Source: Bacteroidaceae bacterium (lineage in GTDB: Bacteria > Bacteroidota > Bacteroidia > Bacteroidales > Bacteroidaceae). Taken from it: DNA of 60,556 bases. The translations under genes and the position numbers were made by a program. The notes below the pieces were generated by a model. That model searched no databases, was not told the DNA's origin, and saw only the letters and a program-made list of their open reading frames with translations. Shown here piece by piece: positions 18,501 to 26,526 of the stretch. The stretch spans positions 1-60,556 of the forward strand of contig JAGCMB010000027.1 of NCBI GenBank assembly GCA_017646665.1, given 5' to 3'. Each line of letters starts with the position of its first letter. Within the stretch, counting starts at the first letter, position 1.

Positions 18501-18620
18501 ACCCGTATTGCCGGTTATGGCAAAAAGCCCTGCAGAACGAAGTGGCTCACTGCGGAAATCCACCTCGAACTCACCTTCGAGAGAGGCCAGATTACATCCT
18601 CTAATTGCCAATATCTTCAT
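15528..18620 (-). CDS. sbcC: SbcC (Rad50-like) ATPase
   Basis: A 1030-residue SMC-like ATPase. It has Walker A GNTGAGKT at 37-44, a Q-loop near LLAQGNFSAF, long coiled coils (about 190-500 and 530-860) flanking a zinc hook CPVC at 512-515, the ABC signature LSGGE near 925 and Walker B LFIDEGFGALD. With SbcD it forms an ATP-driven nuclease that trims hairpins and protein-blocked DNA ends. The start codon overlaps the sbcD stop by 20 bases, which supports coupled translation. Length and layout are normal for Bacteroidota. Confidence 0.94.
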   Translation of the reverse strand: MKILAIRGCNLASLEGEFEVDFRSEPLRSAGLFAITGNTGAGKTTILDAMCIALYKRSPRLENVKRGTKVEGTGASTVSESDVRTILQRGKHKGYAEVDFLAVDGNDYRARWSVSRVHNSPTGNLSAATQDLTNLTTGTHKKLSANEAKTEIPRLVGLEYEQFTRAVLLAQGNFSAFIKAEENEKAQMLEKLTDTGIYSRISASIYSRTQEVKKDVELIEAKRQSLQLLSDEELTELSERKQELLGNLDENRHRQELLKGKNDWLIRFNALNEQIRQADRLLESAKEKLHEAEPVAERLKQIDSVQEIRDDYMSLRSLEKQSADNNSELAILEKQLEGYNADYGKICSVVESVSNEQEKINAEYLNAQPRITEAVQLEKQLSNDLKRYEEQNTEIGTLHKEREKIVNYISSCKNESTVLSNESEEKSKWIENHSAYSETIPMIPSIIANIKFIGNENMSMQSKKTTLAQAMKLYSGYEEQLVSARQSEELLKQTMSSEIAVLRKRLVDGEPCPVCGSRHHEVVEIAANLLEEKQLEKAKADNRLLIEHLEKSFSDSKNEIDTLRVAIEQHEKAIVQYKKANIDFLAGVDNANELLDGENVVSELNGLFTRWNSYKERLTAIGNEQALITNKLQNSQNRLDEIDNSLNSKREKNQLLKTEIDSQKDKLLSLLGKWESADALLQYYNKAIADINKAFVSATENKSKIDVELNRLKGGISGKAKLSVEISTRITTQTQIVNTYLAARKDCLKMTKLDELLTIEHASIAAMRAEIDSLEKNVTAAEATLRERTQNLKEHHNATIKPLESEDATFIQNEIASIEKCVQDTNEQIIRINAQLLKDEKNRAEFKKYSKEYEEKMLQMSHWSTLCNMFGSSNGTALMKLAQGYTLDILLDVANVHLAEMTKRYRLARIADDNLGIKVIDLDMMSESRSAHTLSGGETFIVSLALSLALSSLSSSYMSIESLFIDEGFGALDKDTLQTALMVLEKLQSRGRKIGVISHLSEMLEQIPVKVNVKKVSPGKSKIEIIENRK

Positions 18621-19806
18621 TGTATATACCCTTTATTATTTCATTTAATTTGTCTGCCAGATATTCCGGCATATCCTCGCCACATTGTTTTTTATATATG
18701 TCCTGCACAATTTCCGACGGGTCCTTGCGCTTGAAATCATCGTACGTCATTTGGGAATGACGCTGTTCTGTTTGAGTATTCTCACTTGTTGCCTGAATTC
18801 TGACCAATCTCACCGCCTTGCCGACAATGGCATCTTCAATCTGTTGCCTCAATGTGGGGTCTACAGCCCTTACCAGCACATTCACTTCAAGATAGGGTGA
18901 GTTGTCATTCAATTCGCCAGCCGGCAAATCTGCCAACGCCTTCAGGACGTTTTCTATCGGTTCGGGCTTAGCCGGAATGCTTTTTAATTTTACCGGTACA
19001 TCGAAGACTATTTTTTCAACTATACAGTCATCGCCATTGATGATGATTTGCGTTACGCCTTGAGTATTGTTTCTCTCGGCAAACGACATAGGTAAAGGAG
19101 CACCGGAATAGCGTATGTTCTCACGACGGGCTACACGCTGTGCTTTGTGCAAATGTCCAAGGGCTGTATATGCAATACCGTCATTTGCGAAACGCGAATC
19201 GATACCCTCCATACCGCCTATTATTACATATTCCGAAGAATCTCCGACAGACACTTCGGCTCCTGATGCCTGAAGGTGTCCCATAGCAATGATGGGGTAG
19301 TACCCCTTTGCCCTTGCAATGTTATAGAGCTCATTATAAAGCATTGCGACTCCATCGCTGTATGTATCGGCTTCGGGCAAGTCGTTGTGTCGCAGATAGG
19401 GGACAGCAAGACAGCATCCACCATTTTTCAGTGGTATAATCATTCTGTCGTATTCTATTTTACCATCGATATAATGCACAATTCCCGACACATTTGTGTT
19501 AAAAACACCAAGGAGTGAGTTGGGGGCTTCAAGACGGGCTGCGGAATCGTGGTTTCCTGCGGTAATGATGACTTGCAAATGGGGATTTTCGGCTGTAACC
19601 TTTGTTAAGAATGTATAGAACATCCTTTGCGCCTCGGCCGACGGGTTTGGAGAGTCGAATATATCGCCGGCAATGAGCAACAGTTCAGAGCCGGTATCCT
19701 TGATGACGCTACACAACCAGTCAAGAAAGACTGCGTGCTCACGACTTCTGTCGTATCCGTAAAAAGTTTGTCCCAAATGCCAATCGGCCGTATGTATAAT
19801 CTTCAT
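18601..19806 (-). CDS. sbcD: SbcD (Mre11-like) exonuclease subunit
   Basis: A 401-residue metallophosphoesterase nuclease. It shows the Mn-binding motifs Asp8-x-His10, GDIFD (47-51), GNHDS and the later GHLQ and GHLH segments. The C-terminal capping part (about 290-401) matches SbcD. It is the first gene of the sbcD-sbcC-addA-addB operon and starts 187 bases from the divergent panB. No clear -7 box is placed suitably upstream, so its promoter is uncertain. Together the operon encodes both major bacterial systems for cleaning and resecting DNA double-strand ends. Confidence 0.93.
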   Translation of the reverse strand: MKIIHTADWHLGQTFYGYDRSREHAVFLDWLCSVIKDTGSELLLIAGDIFDSPNPSAEAQRMFYTFLTKVTAENPHLQVIITAGNHDSAARLEAPNSLLGVFNTNVSGIVHYIDGKIEYDRMIIPLKNGGCCLAVPYLRHNDLPEADTYSDGVAMLYNELYNIARAKGYYPIIAMGHLQASGAEVSVGDSSEYVIIGGMEGIDSRFANDGIAYTALGHLHKAQRVARRENIRYSGAPLPMSFAERNNTQGVTQIIINGDDCIVEKIVFDVPVKLKSIPAKPEPIENVLKALADLPAGELNDNSPYLEVNVLVRAVDPTLRQQIEDAIVGKAVRLVRIQATSENTQTEQRHSQMTYDDFKRKDPSEIVQDIYKKQCGEDMPEYLADKLNEIIKGIYNEDIGN

Positions 19807-19925
19807 TGCGCAAAATCGTATCAGATTGCTAATTTACTTTTTTTTTGGCAATTCTAAAAGCCTTCTTAGGATAAATATATTTCTTTTTATTTATCTTTTT
19901 CTTCGCTCTTTAAAATGTTTTATAG

Positions 19926-19965
19926 TAACTTTGCCGACGATTTGATTTGGCCGGTAAATACCGGC
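19926..19965 (+). promoter_or_regulatory. panB -7 box and leader inverted repeat
   Basis: TAACTTTG (19926-19933) fits the Bacteroidota -7 box, though no good -33 TTG is found. Just downstream, inside the predicted leader, is the near-perfect palindrome GCCGGTAAATACCGGC (19950-19965). It could be an operator or a short leader hairpin. The panB ATG follows 28 bases later. Confidence 0.45.
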
Positions 19966-19993
19966 AATGTTGAACAATTTAACATTTTTGACA

Positions 19994-20815
19994 ATGTCCA
20001 AATATTTAGTTGAAGACACACGCAAGGTTACGACACACCGTTTTACAGAGATGAAACGCAAGGGTGAGAAGATTGCTATGCTCACTGCGTATGATTATAC
20101 AACAGCCTCAATTCTTGATGCCGCAGGCATTGACGCACTGCTCGTTGGTGATTCTGCATCAAACGTAATGGCGGGTAATGTGACAACACTCCCTATTACG
20201 CTCGACCAGATGATTTATCACGCAAAGGGCGTGGTTCGTGGCGTTAAGCGCGCATTGGTAGTTGTGGATATGCCTTTTGGAACATATCAGGTGAATGCAG
20301 ACGAGGCTGTAAAGAATGCCATTCGCATTATGAAAGAAACTCACGCCGATGCTCTCAAGCTCGAGGGTGGAGAGGAAATTCTACCCTCAGTACGTAAAAT
20401 CCTTGATGCAGGTATCCCCATCATGGCACACTTGGGACTGACACCACAAAGCATCAACAAGTTCGGCACATACGGCGTGCGTGCAAAGGACGAGGCCGAG
20501 GCTGCAAAACTGTTGGCAGATGCCAAATTACTTGCAGATGCAGGCTGTTTCGCTCTTGTTCTTGAAAAGATACCCGCAGTGCTTGCCGAAAAGGTGGCAA
20601 AGAGCATTGATATACCAGTTATCGGTATCGGTGCCGGCGTCAATGTAGACGGTCAGATTCTGGTATACGCCGACATGCTTGGTATGACATCGGACTTCAC
20701 ACCACGTTTTTTGCGCAGATATGCCGATTTGAACACTATAATAACCGATGCAGTAGGTAGTTACGTAGGTGATGTAAAACGCTGCGACTTCCCTAACGAA
20801 AAGGAGCAGTATTAA
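19994..20815 (+). CDS. panB: 3-methyl-2-oxobutanoate hydroxymethyltransferase
   Basis: A 273-residue TIM-barrel enzyme that makes ketopantoate from alpha-ketoisovalerate and 5,10-methylene-THF, the first step of pantothenate/CoA synthesis. Recognisable segments are the [10 protein letters not shown] start region, [38 protein letters not shown] and [21 protein letters not shown] 19994 (MSKYLVED) is chosen; the upstream in-frame codon at 19967 would extend it by nine non-conserved residues. It stands alone without panC or panD and ends in a strong terminator. Confidence 0.95.
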   Translation: MSKYLVEDTRKVTTHRFTEMKRKGEKIAMLTAYDYTTASILDAAGIDALLVGDSASNVMAGNVTTLPITLDQMIYHAKGVVRGVKRALVVVDMPFGTYQVNADEAVKNAIRIMKETHADALKLEGGEEILPSVRKILDAGIPIMAHLGLTPQSINKFGTYGVRAKDEAEAAKLLADAKLLADAGCFALVLEKIPAVLAEKVAKSIDIPVIGIGAGVNVDGQILVYADMLGMTSDFTPRFLRRYADLNTIITDAVGSYVGDVKRCDFPNEKEQY

Positions 20816-20833
20816 TAGAGCGATACAATATAG

Positions 20834-20875
20834 AAAAGGACAGATTTCCGGAATTGGATAAATCTGTCCTTTTTT
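20834..20875. terminator. Intrinsic terminator between panB and the DUF4369 gene
   Basis: The 14-bp inverted repeat AAAAGGACAGATTT/AAATCTGTCCTTTT has a 12-base loop and runs into T6 on the plus strand. A-rich flanks let it work for both convergent genes. Confidence 0.85.
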
Positions 20876-20881
20876 ATACAG

Positions 20882-21553
20882 TCATCTTTGTCGCTTATGA
20901 AGAATATCGGTTACTGTTCTATAAAACATATCTTCGCCAACATCTTCCGATGTTGTCATCAATGAATACAATTCAGTAGTCGTGAAGAATTCGTTATAGG
21001 CTATGAGCATATAAAGCCCAAACGGATTTTCAACATTCTCTTCAGTGGTCCTGTACAAATAATTCAGAAGACGCTCCTGCAGCTCCAAGCCTCTCGCCCC
21101 TAATTGCACAAGCGTGTCACCACCCAAAGGGGTAGAATAGCAAGCCTTCTCAACATCTTCAAGTTGAGCTATATAACCTTTAACAGTATCCTCTGTCGCA
21201 TTTTTCATATCGTTCAACGGTGTTCCTCTTGCCCGAGAATAGGCACTGTCTACTAAAATCTCGGTGCGTCCTTTCTCTACAAAAAACATTGCACGGTTAT
21301 CAAATCCTTCTCTCTTGCTGTATATATACCCGATACAACTGTTCTCTATTGTTCCATTCAAGCAAAACTTTTGGTCTTGAACAATAGCACGAGAAAGCTC
21401 ATTCAATGTAAATCCATCGGGCGAAGTGGCAAGGAGTATTGTTTCGCCATTCTCTATATTATTGATACATCCGCTGATATGAAAAATATCTTTCGGTTTG
21501 GTACAGGATACTGTAAGTGCCGGCAATATAATAAACAATAGAATTCTGTTCAT
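20882..21553 (-). CDS. DUF4369-like lipoprotein
   Basis: A 223-residue lipoprotein with lipobox LTVSC (Cys17). A beta-rich domain of the DUF4369 type follows (HISGCINNIENGETILL, then FCLNGTIE and MFFVEKGRTEILVD), the fold found N-terminal to thioredoxin domains in Bacteroidota thiol-disulfide proteins. Here the rest is helical with no thioredoxin CxxC, so redox activity is not expected. ATG 21553 is chosen over the earlier in-frame codon at 21571 because the prs terminator occupies 21558-21594 and would otherwise overlap the coding start. Function unknown; probably periplasm-facing. Confidence 0.7.
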   Translation of the reverse strand: MNRILLFIILPALTVSCTKPKDIFHISGCINNIENGETILLATSPDGFTLNELSRAIVQDQKFCLNGTIENSCIGYIYSKREGFDNRAMFFVEKGRTEILVDSAYSRARGTPLNDMKNATEDTVKGYIAQLEDVEKACYSTPLGGDTLVQLGARGLELQERLLNYLYRTTEENVENPFGLYMLIAYNEFFTTTELYSLMTTSEDVGEDMFYRTVTDILHKRQR

Positions 21554-21557
21554 ACAC

Positions 21558-21594
21558 AAAAAACAAGTCACCGAACATTATGTTCAGTGACTTG
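21558..21594 (-). terminator. Intrinsic terminator after prs
   Basis: On the minus strand a 15-bp imperfect inverted repeat (CAAGTCACTGAACAT/ATGTTCGGTGACTTG) runs into TTTTTT five bases before the DUF4369 ATG. It should insulate prs from the next gene or act as a partial attenuator. Confidence 0.8.
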
Positions 21595-21617
21595 CGGATA
21601 TTTGGTATGTCAATTTA

Positions 21618-22553
21618 TCAGCAAATGTAGTGTGAACTGATAGACTGGTTGTTAAGCACACATTTGATAGCCTCGGCAAAGCCGTGTGCAACAGAGAGTT
21701 GCTTCACCTTTGGACAACCACGGTCGTAAGGGATACTGTTTGTAAATACAATCTCTGTCATCTTTGACTCACGTACACGCTCTGATGCATTACCTGACAT
21801 AATGCAGTGTGAAGCAATTGCACGAACCGATTTCGCACCATTCTCCATCATAAGGTCTGCAGCCTTTGATATTGTACCGGCAGTGTCAACGATATCGTCA
21901 ACAAGAACAACGTTCTTACCCTTTACATCACCGATAATCTGCATTGTGTCAACAACATTTGCCTTTGCACGTGTCTTGTGGCACAATACGAGGGGAACAC
22001 CAAGGCATTTTGCGTATGCACTTGCGCGTTTTGAACCACCAACGTCCGGTGTAGCGATTACAAGATCCTCAAGATTAAGTGACTGAATATATGGCACGAA
22101 TACCATTGATGCATAAAGGTGGTCAACAGGAATGTCAAAGAAACCCTGAATCTGGTCTGCGTGCAAGTCCATTGTAATGACACGGCTGACACCGGCAACG
22201 CTCAAAAGGTCGGCAACAAGCTTTGCACCAATTGAAACACGTGGCTTGTCCTTGCGGTCCTGACGTGCCCATCCGAAATATGGCATAACTGCGACAATGC
22301 TTTTTGCTGACGCACGCTTTGCTGCATCAACCATAAGCAACAGCTCCATCAAATTGTCTGAGTTGGGGAATGTAGATTGTACAAGGAATACATTCTTACC
22401 ACGGATTGACTCTTCGTAAGAAACAGCGAACTCACCATCAGCAAAATATGTGGTGTTCATCTGTCCGAGTTCACAACCCAATTCCTTGCAAATTTCTTCT
22501 GCGAGATAGCGTGACTTTGTTCCCGCAAATACCATATAAGGAGTTTCTTTCAT
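21618..22553 (-). CDS. prs: Ribose-phosphate pyrophosphokinase
   Basis: A 311-residue PRPP synthase that makes phosphoribosyl pyrophosphate from ribose 5-phosphate and ATP for purine, pyrimidine, histidine and NAD synthesis. It has the family signatures FADGEF, YFGWARQDRK, the DLHADQIQGFFDIPVDHL ribose-5-phosphate/cation segment and the PRPP loop VVLVDDIVDTAGT. Length and motifs indicate a class I enzyme. It follows the ThiE-like gene by 44 bases and ends in its own terminator. Confidence 0.96.
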   Translation of the reverse strand: MKETPYMVFAGTKSRYLAEEICKELGCELGQMNTTYFADGEFAVSYEESIRGKNVFLVQSTFPNSDNLMELLLMVDAAKRASAKSIVAVMPYFGWARQDRKDKPRVSIGAKLVADLLSVAGVSRVITMDLHADQIQGFFDIPVDHLYASMVFVPYIQSLNLEDLVIATPDVGGSKRASAYAKCLGVPLVLCHKTRAKANVVDTMQIIGDVKGKNVVLVDDIVDTAGTISKAADLMMENGAKSVRAIASHCIMSGNASERVRESKMTEIVFTNSIPYDRGCPKVKQLSVAHGFAEAIKCVLNNQSISSHYIC

Positions 22554-22597
22554 AATAAAGTAGTTATTAGTATGTTATTATTTCTATTTTGTCGTTT

Positions 22598-23179
22598 TTA
22601 CAACTTGTCAACAGCCTTTTTGATGCATTTGAAACGATTAATCAAATCGGTATAGTCTGTCGAGCGGCAAGAGTCAAAATTGTCCCATATCAAATCTTCG
22701 AGAATAACACCTCCAAAACCGTATTTGGTAAGTCGTTTGAGGTTGTCTTCGTCAATGTTGCCGAATGCCCAGGTGTTTTTGTTAATCATCTTCTTGCCAA
22801 TATCATTCAGTTCTGTACTTTGATAGTAAGTGCGACCAAGAGGACCATAACATACAATGTCATAGGTCTTTCGCAAATCCTTCAAATGGGTCAGATTATT
22901 GGCATATCCGACAAATTTTCCTTTTTCATTTCCGATTGGCGAACTGCCCATTGGGAATAGGGTGCCGGCAAGACTGTATTCCTGCATTAGTCTGTTATTA
23001 CAGGAATATATTTTTTTATGATATTTTTTAGGTATAAGATTCAACAATCTTTCCATAAATTGAGGATGCGCATACTCCTTATACAGGAACAGATAATCAA
23101 GTCCCTCTTCAAAAAGACGTGTAATTATTTTATCTTCCTCAACAAAGAATGTCGGTTTTGTGGCAATAGCCAGTTTCAT
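22598..23179 (-). CDS. Divergent ThiE/TenI-like TIM-barrel protein
   Basis: A 193-residue protein whose start (KLAIATKPTFFVEED, then LFEEGLDYLFLYKEYA) and end (GFGGVILEDLIW) resemble the thiamine phosphate synthase/TenI family. The usual HxRxK substrate motif and the phosphate-binding Gly loop are poorly conserved: LYKEY stands where LRxK is expected. It is probably not a normal ThiE; similar stand-alone paralogues occur in Bacteroidota with unknown function. A -7 box TAAATTTG at 23218-23211 lies 32 bases upstream, so it probably leads a two-gene unit with prs. Confidence 0.55.
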   Translation of the reverse strand: MKLAIATKPTFFVEEDKIITRLFEEGLDYLFLYKEYAHPQFMERLLNLIPKKYHKKIYSCNNRLMQEYSLAGTLFPMGSSPIGNEKGKFVGYANNLTHLKDLRKTYDIVCYGPLGRTYYQSTELNDIGKKMINKNTWAFGNIDEDNLKRLTKYGFGGVILEDLIWDNFDSCRSTDYTDLINRFKCIKKAVDKL

Positions 23180-23396
23180 ATTTTCAAAGTGTTTTAATCC
23201 TACTTGAGTGCAAATTTAATAAAAATTAAAATAACGTAAGCAATTAAAACGGACAATTATTGAAATATGACGTTATTATTTTCTATATAATTATCAAAAC
23301 GCTTTCAGAGCATATCGGTTGGGGATTTCTCCTTTGTTGTGGAACAAACAGAATTATGCAGATGTTCTCTTTTTGTAACCAATAAAGAATTCGTTT

Positions 23397-23912
23397 ATGG
23401 CACGAGAAAGTATTTTAATTTTAAGACAGAGAATTGACTTGCCTGTATTATTAGGGCAGTTGAATGCCGCATTGAGCGAGGAGTGGCTCGCATTCTACCA
23501 ATACTGGATTGGTGCACAGATAGTCGAAGGTGCTATGCGCTCCGATGTACAACGTGAATTCGAGGAGCACGCAATGGAGGAGTTCAAGCACGCAAAACTT
23601 GTTGCTGACAGGATTATACAACTTGAAGGCACACCCGTGCTCGACCCGGCACAATGGACGCAACTCGCACGTTGTAAATATACACCTCCGTTAAACAGCG
23701 ATGTAATCAATGTCCTCAATCAGAATATCGCTGCCGAACGCTGTGCTATCATACGTTACGAGGAGATTGCTACACTCTGCAACAACGTCGATTACACCAC
23801 CTGCGACATTGCCAAACGCATTATGGCCGAAGAGGAGGAACACGAACAGGATTTGCAGGACCTGCATCGCGACATTGAATGGACAATCAAAGAAGTCAGC
23901 ATAAAATGCTGA
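23397..23912 (+). CDS. Dps-like (DpsL/bacterioferritin-related) ferritin
   Basis: A 171-residue four-helix ferritin-like protein. Iron-site residues are visible in the two helix pairs: EEW near 28, EEHAMEEFKHA near 56-66, E..C..IRYEE near 115-123 and EEEEHEQD near 142-149. The cysteines AERCAIIRYEEIATLC match the conserved pair of thioferritin/DpsL proteins, described from Bacteroides fragilis and archaea as oxidising iron with peroxide. It probably protects DNA and proteins in anaerobes meeting oxygen. It is monocistronic, with two inverted repeats at its end. Confidence 0.83.
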   Translation: MARESILILRQRIDLPVLLGQLNAALSEEWLAFYQYWIGAQIVEGAMRSDVQREFEEHAMEEFKHAKLVADRIIQLEGTPVLDPAQWTQLARCKYTPPLNSDVINVLNQNIAAERCAIIRYEEIATLCNNVDYTTCDIAKRIMAEEEEHEQDLQDLHRDIEWTIKEVSIKC

Positions 23913-23975
23913 CCCGAAGCCTTAACGGCCAATAACACGGAAGCACCCCACTATGTGGAGTGCTTCCGTGTTATT
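23896..23975. terminator. Tandem hairpins between the ferritin and aguB genes
   Basis: The first repeat, GTCAGCAT/ATGCTGAC (23896-23914), spans the ferritin stop codon. The second is a perfect 16-bp stem (23931-23946 with 23960-23975) enclosing a further 4-bp stem. No clear T-run follows on either side, so it is a terminator or mRNA-stabilising structure of a less usual kind. Confidence 0.6.
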
Positions 23976-23990
23976 AAACAGTTGTTTTAT

Positions 23991-24884
23991 TTATTGGTCT
24001 GTAGCATCAAGAAAACGTTTTGCAAGTGCGCCAAACTCCTCAATACGGCGGTCGCGCAAGAACGGCCACCATTGACGCACGGTTTCGCTGCGTTTAAGAC
24101 TTACTTCAATGACCTCACACTGCTCATTTTCGCCAAAATCGGCAATAAATTCACCTTGTGGGCCAGCAACAAAGCTATGTCCCCAGAATTGGATTCCATT
24201 TGTCATGCCCGAAGGGTCGGCCTCGTGTCCGCAACGGTTGACTGCAATCACAGGAAGGCCATTGGCGACAGCGTGACCACGCTGGACAGTCTGCCAAGCA
24301 CCAAGTTGGCGTGCCTTCTCCTCGGGAGTATCGCTGCTTTCCCAACCGATGGCTGTGGGATAGATTAACAAGTCGGCACCACGCAGGGCCATCAAACGAG
24401 CTCCTTCGGGATACCACTGGTCCCAACAAACCTGTACGCCAAGCATACCGATAGATGTCCTTATTGGGCGGAAACCGATGTCGCCAGGTGTGAAATAGAA
24501 TTTTTCGTAATATGCAGGGTCATCGGGGATATGCATCTTGCGATATTTTCCGGCAATGGTGCCATCTTTGTCAAAGACAACCGCTGTATTATGATACAAT
24601 CCCTTTGCACGTGCCTCGAACAGTGATGTAACAAGAACAACACCACATTCTGCCGCCAATTTTCCGTAGAAATCAGTGGATGGGCCGGGAATAGGCTCTG
24701 CGTATGAGAAATTCTCGGTTGATTCAACCTGGCAAAAATAGAGCGAATTGTGCAACTCCTGAAGCACAACAAGCTGTGCACCCTTAGCGGCAACCTGACG
24801 TATACAGTCGGCCAATTTATTCATATTGGCTTCTACATCAGCACCTATGCTTTGCTGTATTATTCCAACTTTTATAGTATCCAT
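23991..24884 (-). CDS. aguB: N-carbamoylputrescine amidase
   Basis: A 297-residue carbon-nitrogen hydrolase. The catalytic triad is visible: Glu in VLQELHNSLYF, Lys in YRKMHIPDDPAYYEK and Cys in GVQVCWDQWYPE. The segments around these residues match AguB, which converts N-carbamoylputrescine to putrescine, CO2 and ammonia. ATG 24884 is chosen because the earlier codons read from 24902 lie in the intergenic gap. It is downstream of aguA by 31 bases, completing the two-step agmatine to putrescine route. Confidence 0.92.
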   Translation of the reverse strand: MDTIKVGIIQQSIGADVEANMNKLADCIRQVAAKGAQLVVLQELHNSLYFCQVESTENFSYAEPIPGPSTDFYGKLAAECGVVLVTSLFEARAKGLYHNTAVVFDKDGTIAGKYRKMHIPDDPAYYEKFYFTPGDIGFRPIRTSIGMLGVQVCWDQWYPEGARLMALRGADLLIYPTAIGWESSDTPEEKARQLGAWQTVQRGHAVANGLPVIAVNRCGHEADPSGMTNGIQFWGHSFVAGPQGEFIADFGENEQCEVIEVSLKRSETVRQWWPFLRDRRIEEFGALAKRFLDATDQ

Positions 24885-24915
24885 ATTAATAATGTATCGC
24901 AATTGCTTTAATAAG

Positions 24916-25953
24916 TTATCGTCCTGTGGGGTATTGCATTGTAACGCAGTGCAATGAGCCGTGCTGTTTTATCAGTGCACGACAATCTATACCTACGATT
25001 TCAAGCCCCGGAAATGCTGTTTTAAGAACCTCTGCCGCGCGCAAGTCATTGTCGGGCTGTGCGTATGTAGGATAGAGTACCGCGCCGTTTATGACAAGGA
25101 AATTTGCATACGTCGCAGGCAGACGTTCGCCGTCTTCGTCGTAAATTGGTGATGGCGACGGCAAGGCCAGCATACGATATGGTTCATCGGTGATTGTGCG
25201 CAATGCGGCTATTTGCTTTTCCATTTCGCAAAGGTCAGTGTATTGCTCATCACTCTCGTCGCTGCACTGCATATATACAATGGTGTCGTTTGGAGCGAGT
25301 CGTGCTACAGTATCCACGTGTCCGTCGGTGTCATCGCCAATGAGATTTCCGTAGTCGAGCCATAGCACACGCTTTGCGTGTAGCATCTTGAGCAGGCACT
25401 TTTCAATCTCATCCTTTCCCATTGGTTGGTTACGGTGTGGCGCAAGCAGACATTGGCTTGTTGTCAGAATAGTTCCTTTTCCATCGCTCTCAATGGAGCC
25501 GCCTTCAAGTACAAAAGCCGTACAATCCTCATACTCGCCCTTTACGATGCCGGCATCATAGAGCTTGCCATTAATGGCATTGTCGAGCGAGGCTTCAAAC
25601 TTGCGTCCCCAGCCATTGAAACAAAAGTCGACATAATGAGGGACATTGCTACCAAGCAGCGTGATAAAGGCGTGGTCGCGTGCCCAAGTATCGTTCGTAT
25701 CACATTCAAAAAACCTTATATTTGATGTGCAGACATTGTTTTTCCTTAATGTCGAACGGACTTTCTCAATATTGGGAGCAACGATAAGCAGGTTTTCGCG
25801 CGAACTGATAGCTTTCGCCAATTCCACATAACAAGCCTCTACCTCGTCAAGCATATAATGCCAGTCGGTGTTTTCGTGTGGCCAAGTGAGCTGAACCATC
25901 TGTTGGTTATTCCACTCGGCAGGCATATATAATTGCTGTTTTGGCTGTTCCAT
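24916..25953 (-). CDS. aguA: Agmatine deiminase
   Basis: A 345-residue enzyme of the peptidyl-arginine/agmatine deiminase fold. Recognisable are PAEWNNQQMVQLTWPHENTDW at the start, DTNDTWARDHAFIT, FVLEGGSIESDGKGT, DTDGHVDTVARL and the C-terminal GSLHCVTMQYP with the catalytic Cys. It hydrolyses agmatine to N-carbamoylputrescine, which AguB then processes. Bacteroidota use this route for putrescine and spermidine. No arginine decarboxylase is in the window. Confidence 0.93.
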   Translation of the reverse strand: MEQPKQQLYMPAEWNNQQMVQLTWPHENTDWHYMLDEVEACYVELAKAISSRENLLIVAPNIEKVRSTLRKNNVCTSNIRFFECDTNDTWARDHAFITLLGSNVPHYVDFCFNGWGRKFEASLDNAINGKLYDAGIVKGEYEDCTAFVLEGGSIESDGKGTILTTSQCLLAPHRNQPMGKDEIEKCLLKMLHAKRVLWLDYGNLIGDDTDGHVDTVARLAPNDTIVYMQCSDESDEQYTDLCEMEKQIAALRTITDEPYRMLALPSPSPIYDEDGERLPATYANFLVINGAVLYPTYAQPDNDLRAAEVLKTAFPGLEIVGIDCRALIKQHGSLHCVTMQYPTGR

Positions 25954-25989
25954 TTTAGAAGAAACGATTTTAAGGATTCAAAAAGGGTT

Positions 25990-26526
25990 TTATTGTTGTA
26001 CTTTGCGTTTGCGGTCAAAGAAAGGATTCTTTGAGCTTGCACTCACAGGAATACCAATAAGATAATTACATTCGGGCATCCATCCGAGCTTGAGTGCAGC
26101 ATAACCGACAGAATACATTACGCGGGTATCAAGACGAAGATCGGCTGCTGTTGCACAAGCCGAGCCAACGGCAATGCCCACATCAATAGTGTTCATTGCA
26201 CAAGGAACTCCCGGTTTACGTTCGCCACAAGTAGATGCACCACAATATCCGCAGTTAAGGCACATTGCCTCTTCGCGTGAGCCTATGAGAACCACAGCTT
26301 CGGCCGATTGGATATTGTCAGCATCGCGCATAAGGCCACCGCGTCCCATATCCTCACCAATCTGATGTAGAGTATTGCTCAATGTCATTATATCTTCTCC
26401 AGTTATCATCATAACCTCGATGATATCAACACCTTTTGCCTTTGGAGCAGTGCGGGCTGCTGTCATCATCTGCTTTGCGCACTCAATAACGTGTTCATGG
26501 CGAACATCTCTTTCATTATATACCAT
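25990..26526 (-). CDS. DUF2148 ferredoxin-domain protein
   Basis: A 178-residue cytoplasmic protein of the DUF2148 family, with the central cysteine cluster CLNCGYCGASTC...PGVPC (about 93-115) that probably binds an iron-sulfur centre. The N-terminus is AKQMMTAARTAPKAKG and a second conserved block is VGSACATAADLRLDTRVMYS. Members are common in anaerobes; no reaction is established. The ATG at 26526 is preferred to the upstream TTG at 26532. A -7 box TATCTTCG at 26567-26560 lies upstream. It precedes aguA by 36 bases and probably shares its transcript. Confidence 0.82.
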   Translation of the reverse strand: MVYNERDVRHEHVIECAKQMMTAARTAPKAKGVDIIEVMMITGEDIMTLSNTLHQIGEDMGRGGLMRDADNIQSAEAVVLIGSREEAMCLNCGYCGASTCGERKPGVPCAMNTIDVGIAVGSACATAADLRLDTRVMYSVGYAALKLGWMPECNYLIGIPVSASSKNPFFDRKRKVQQ

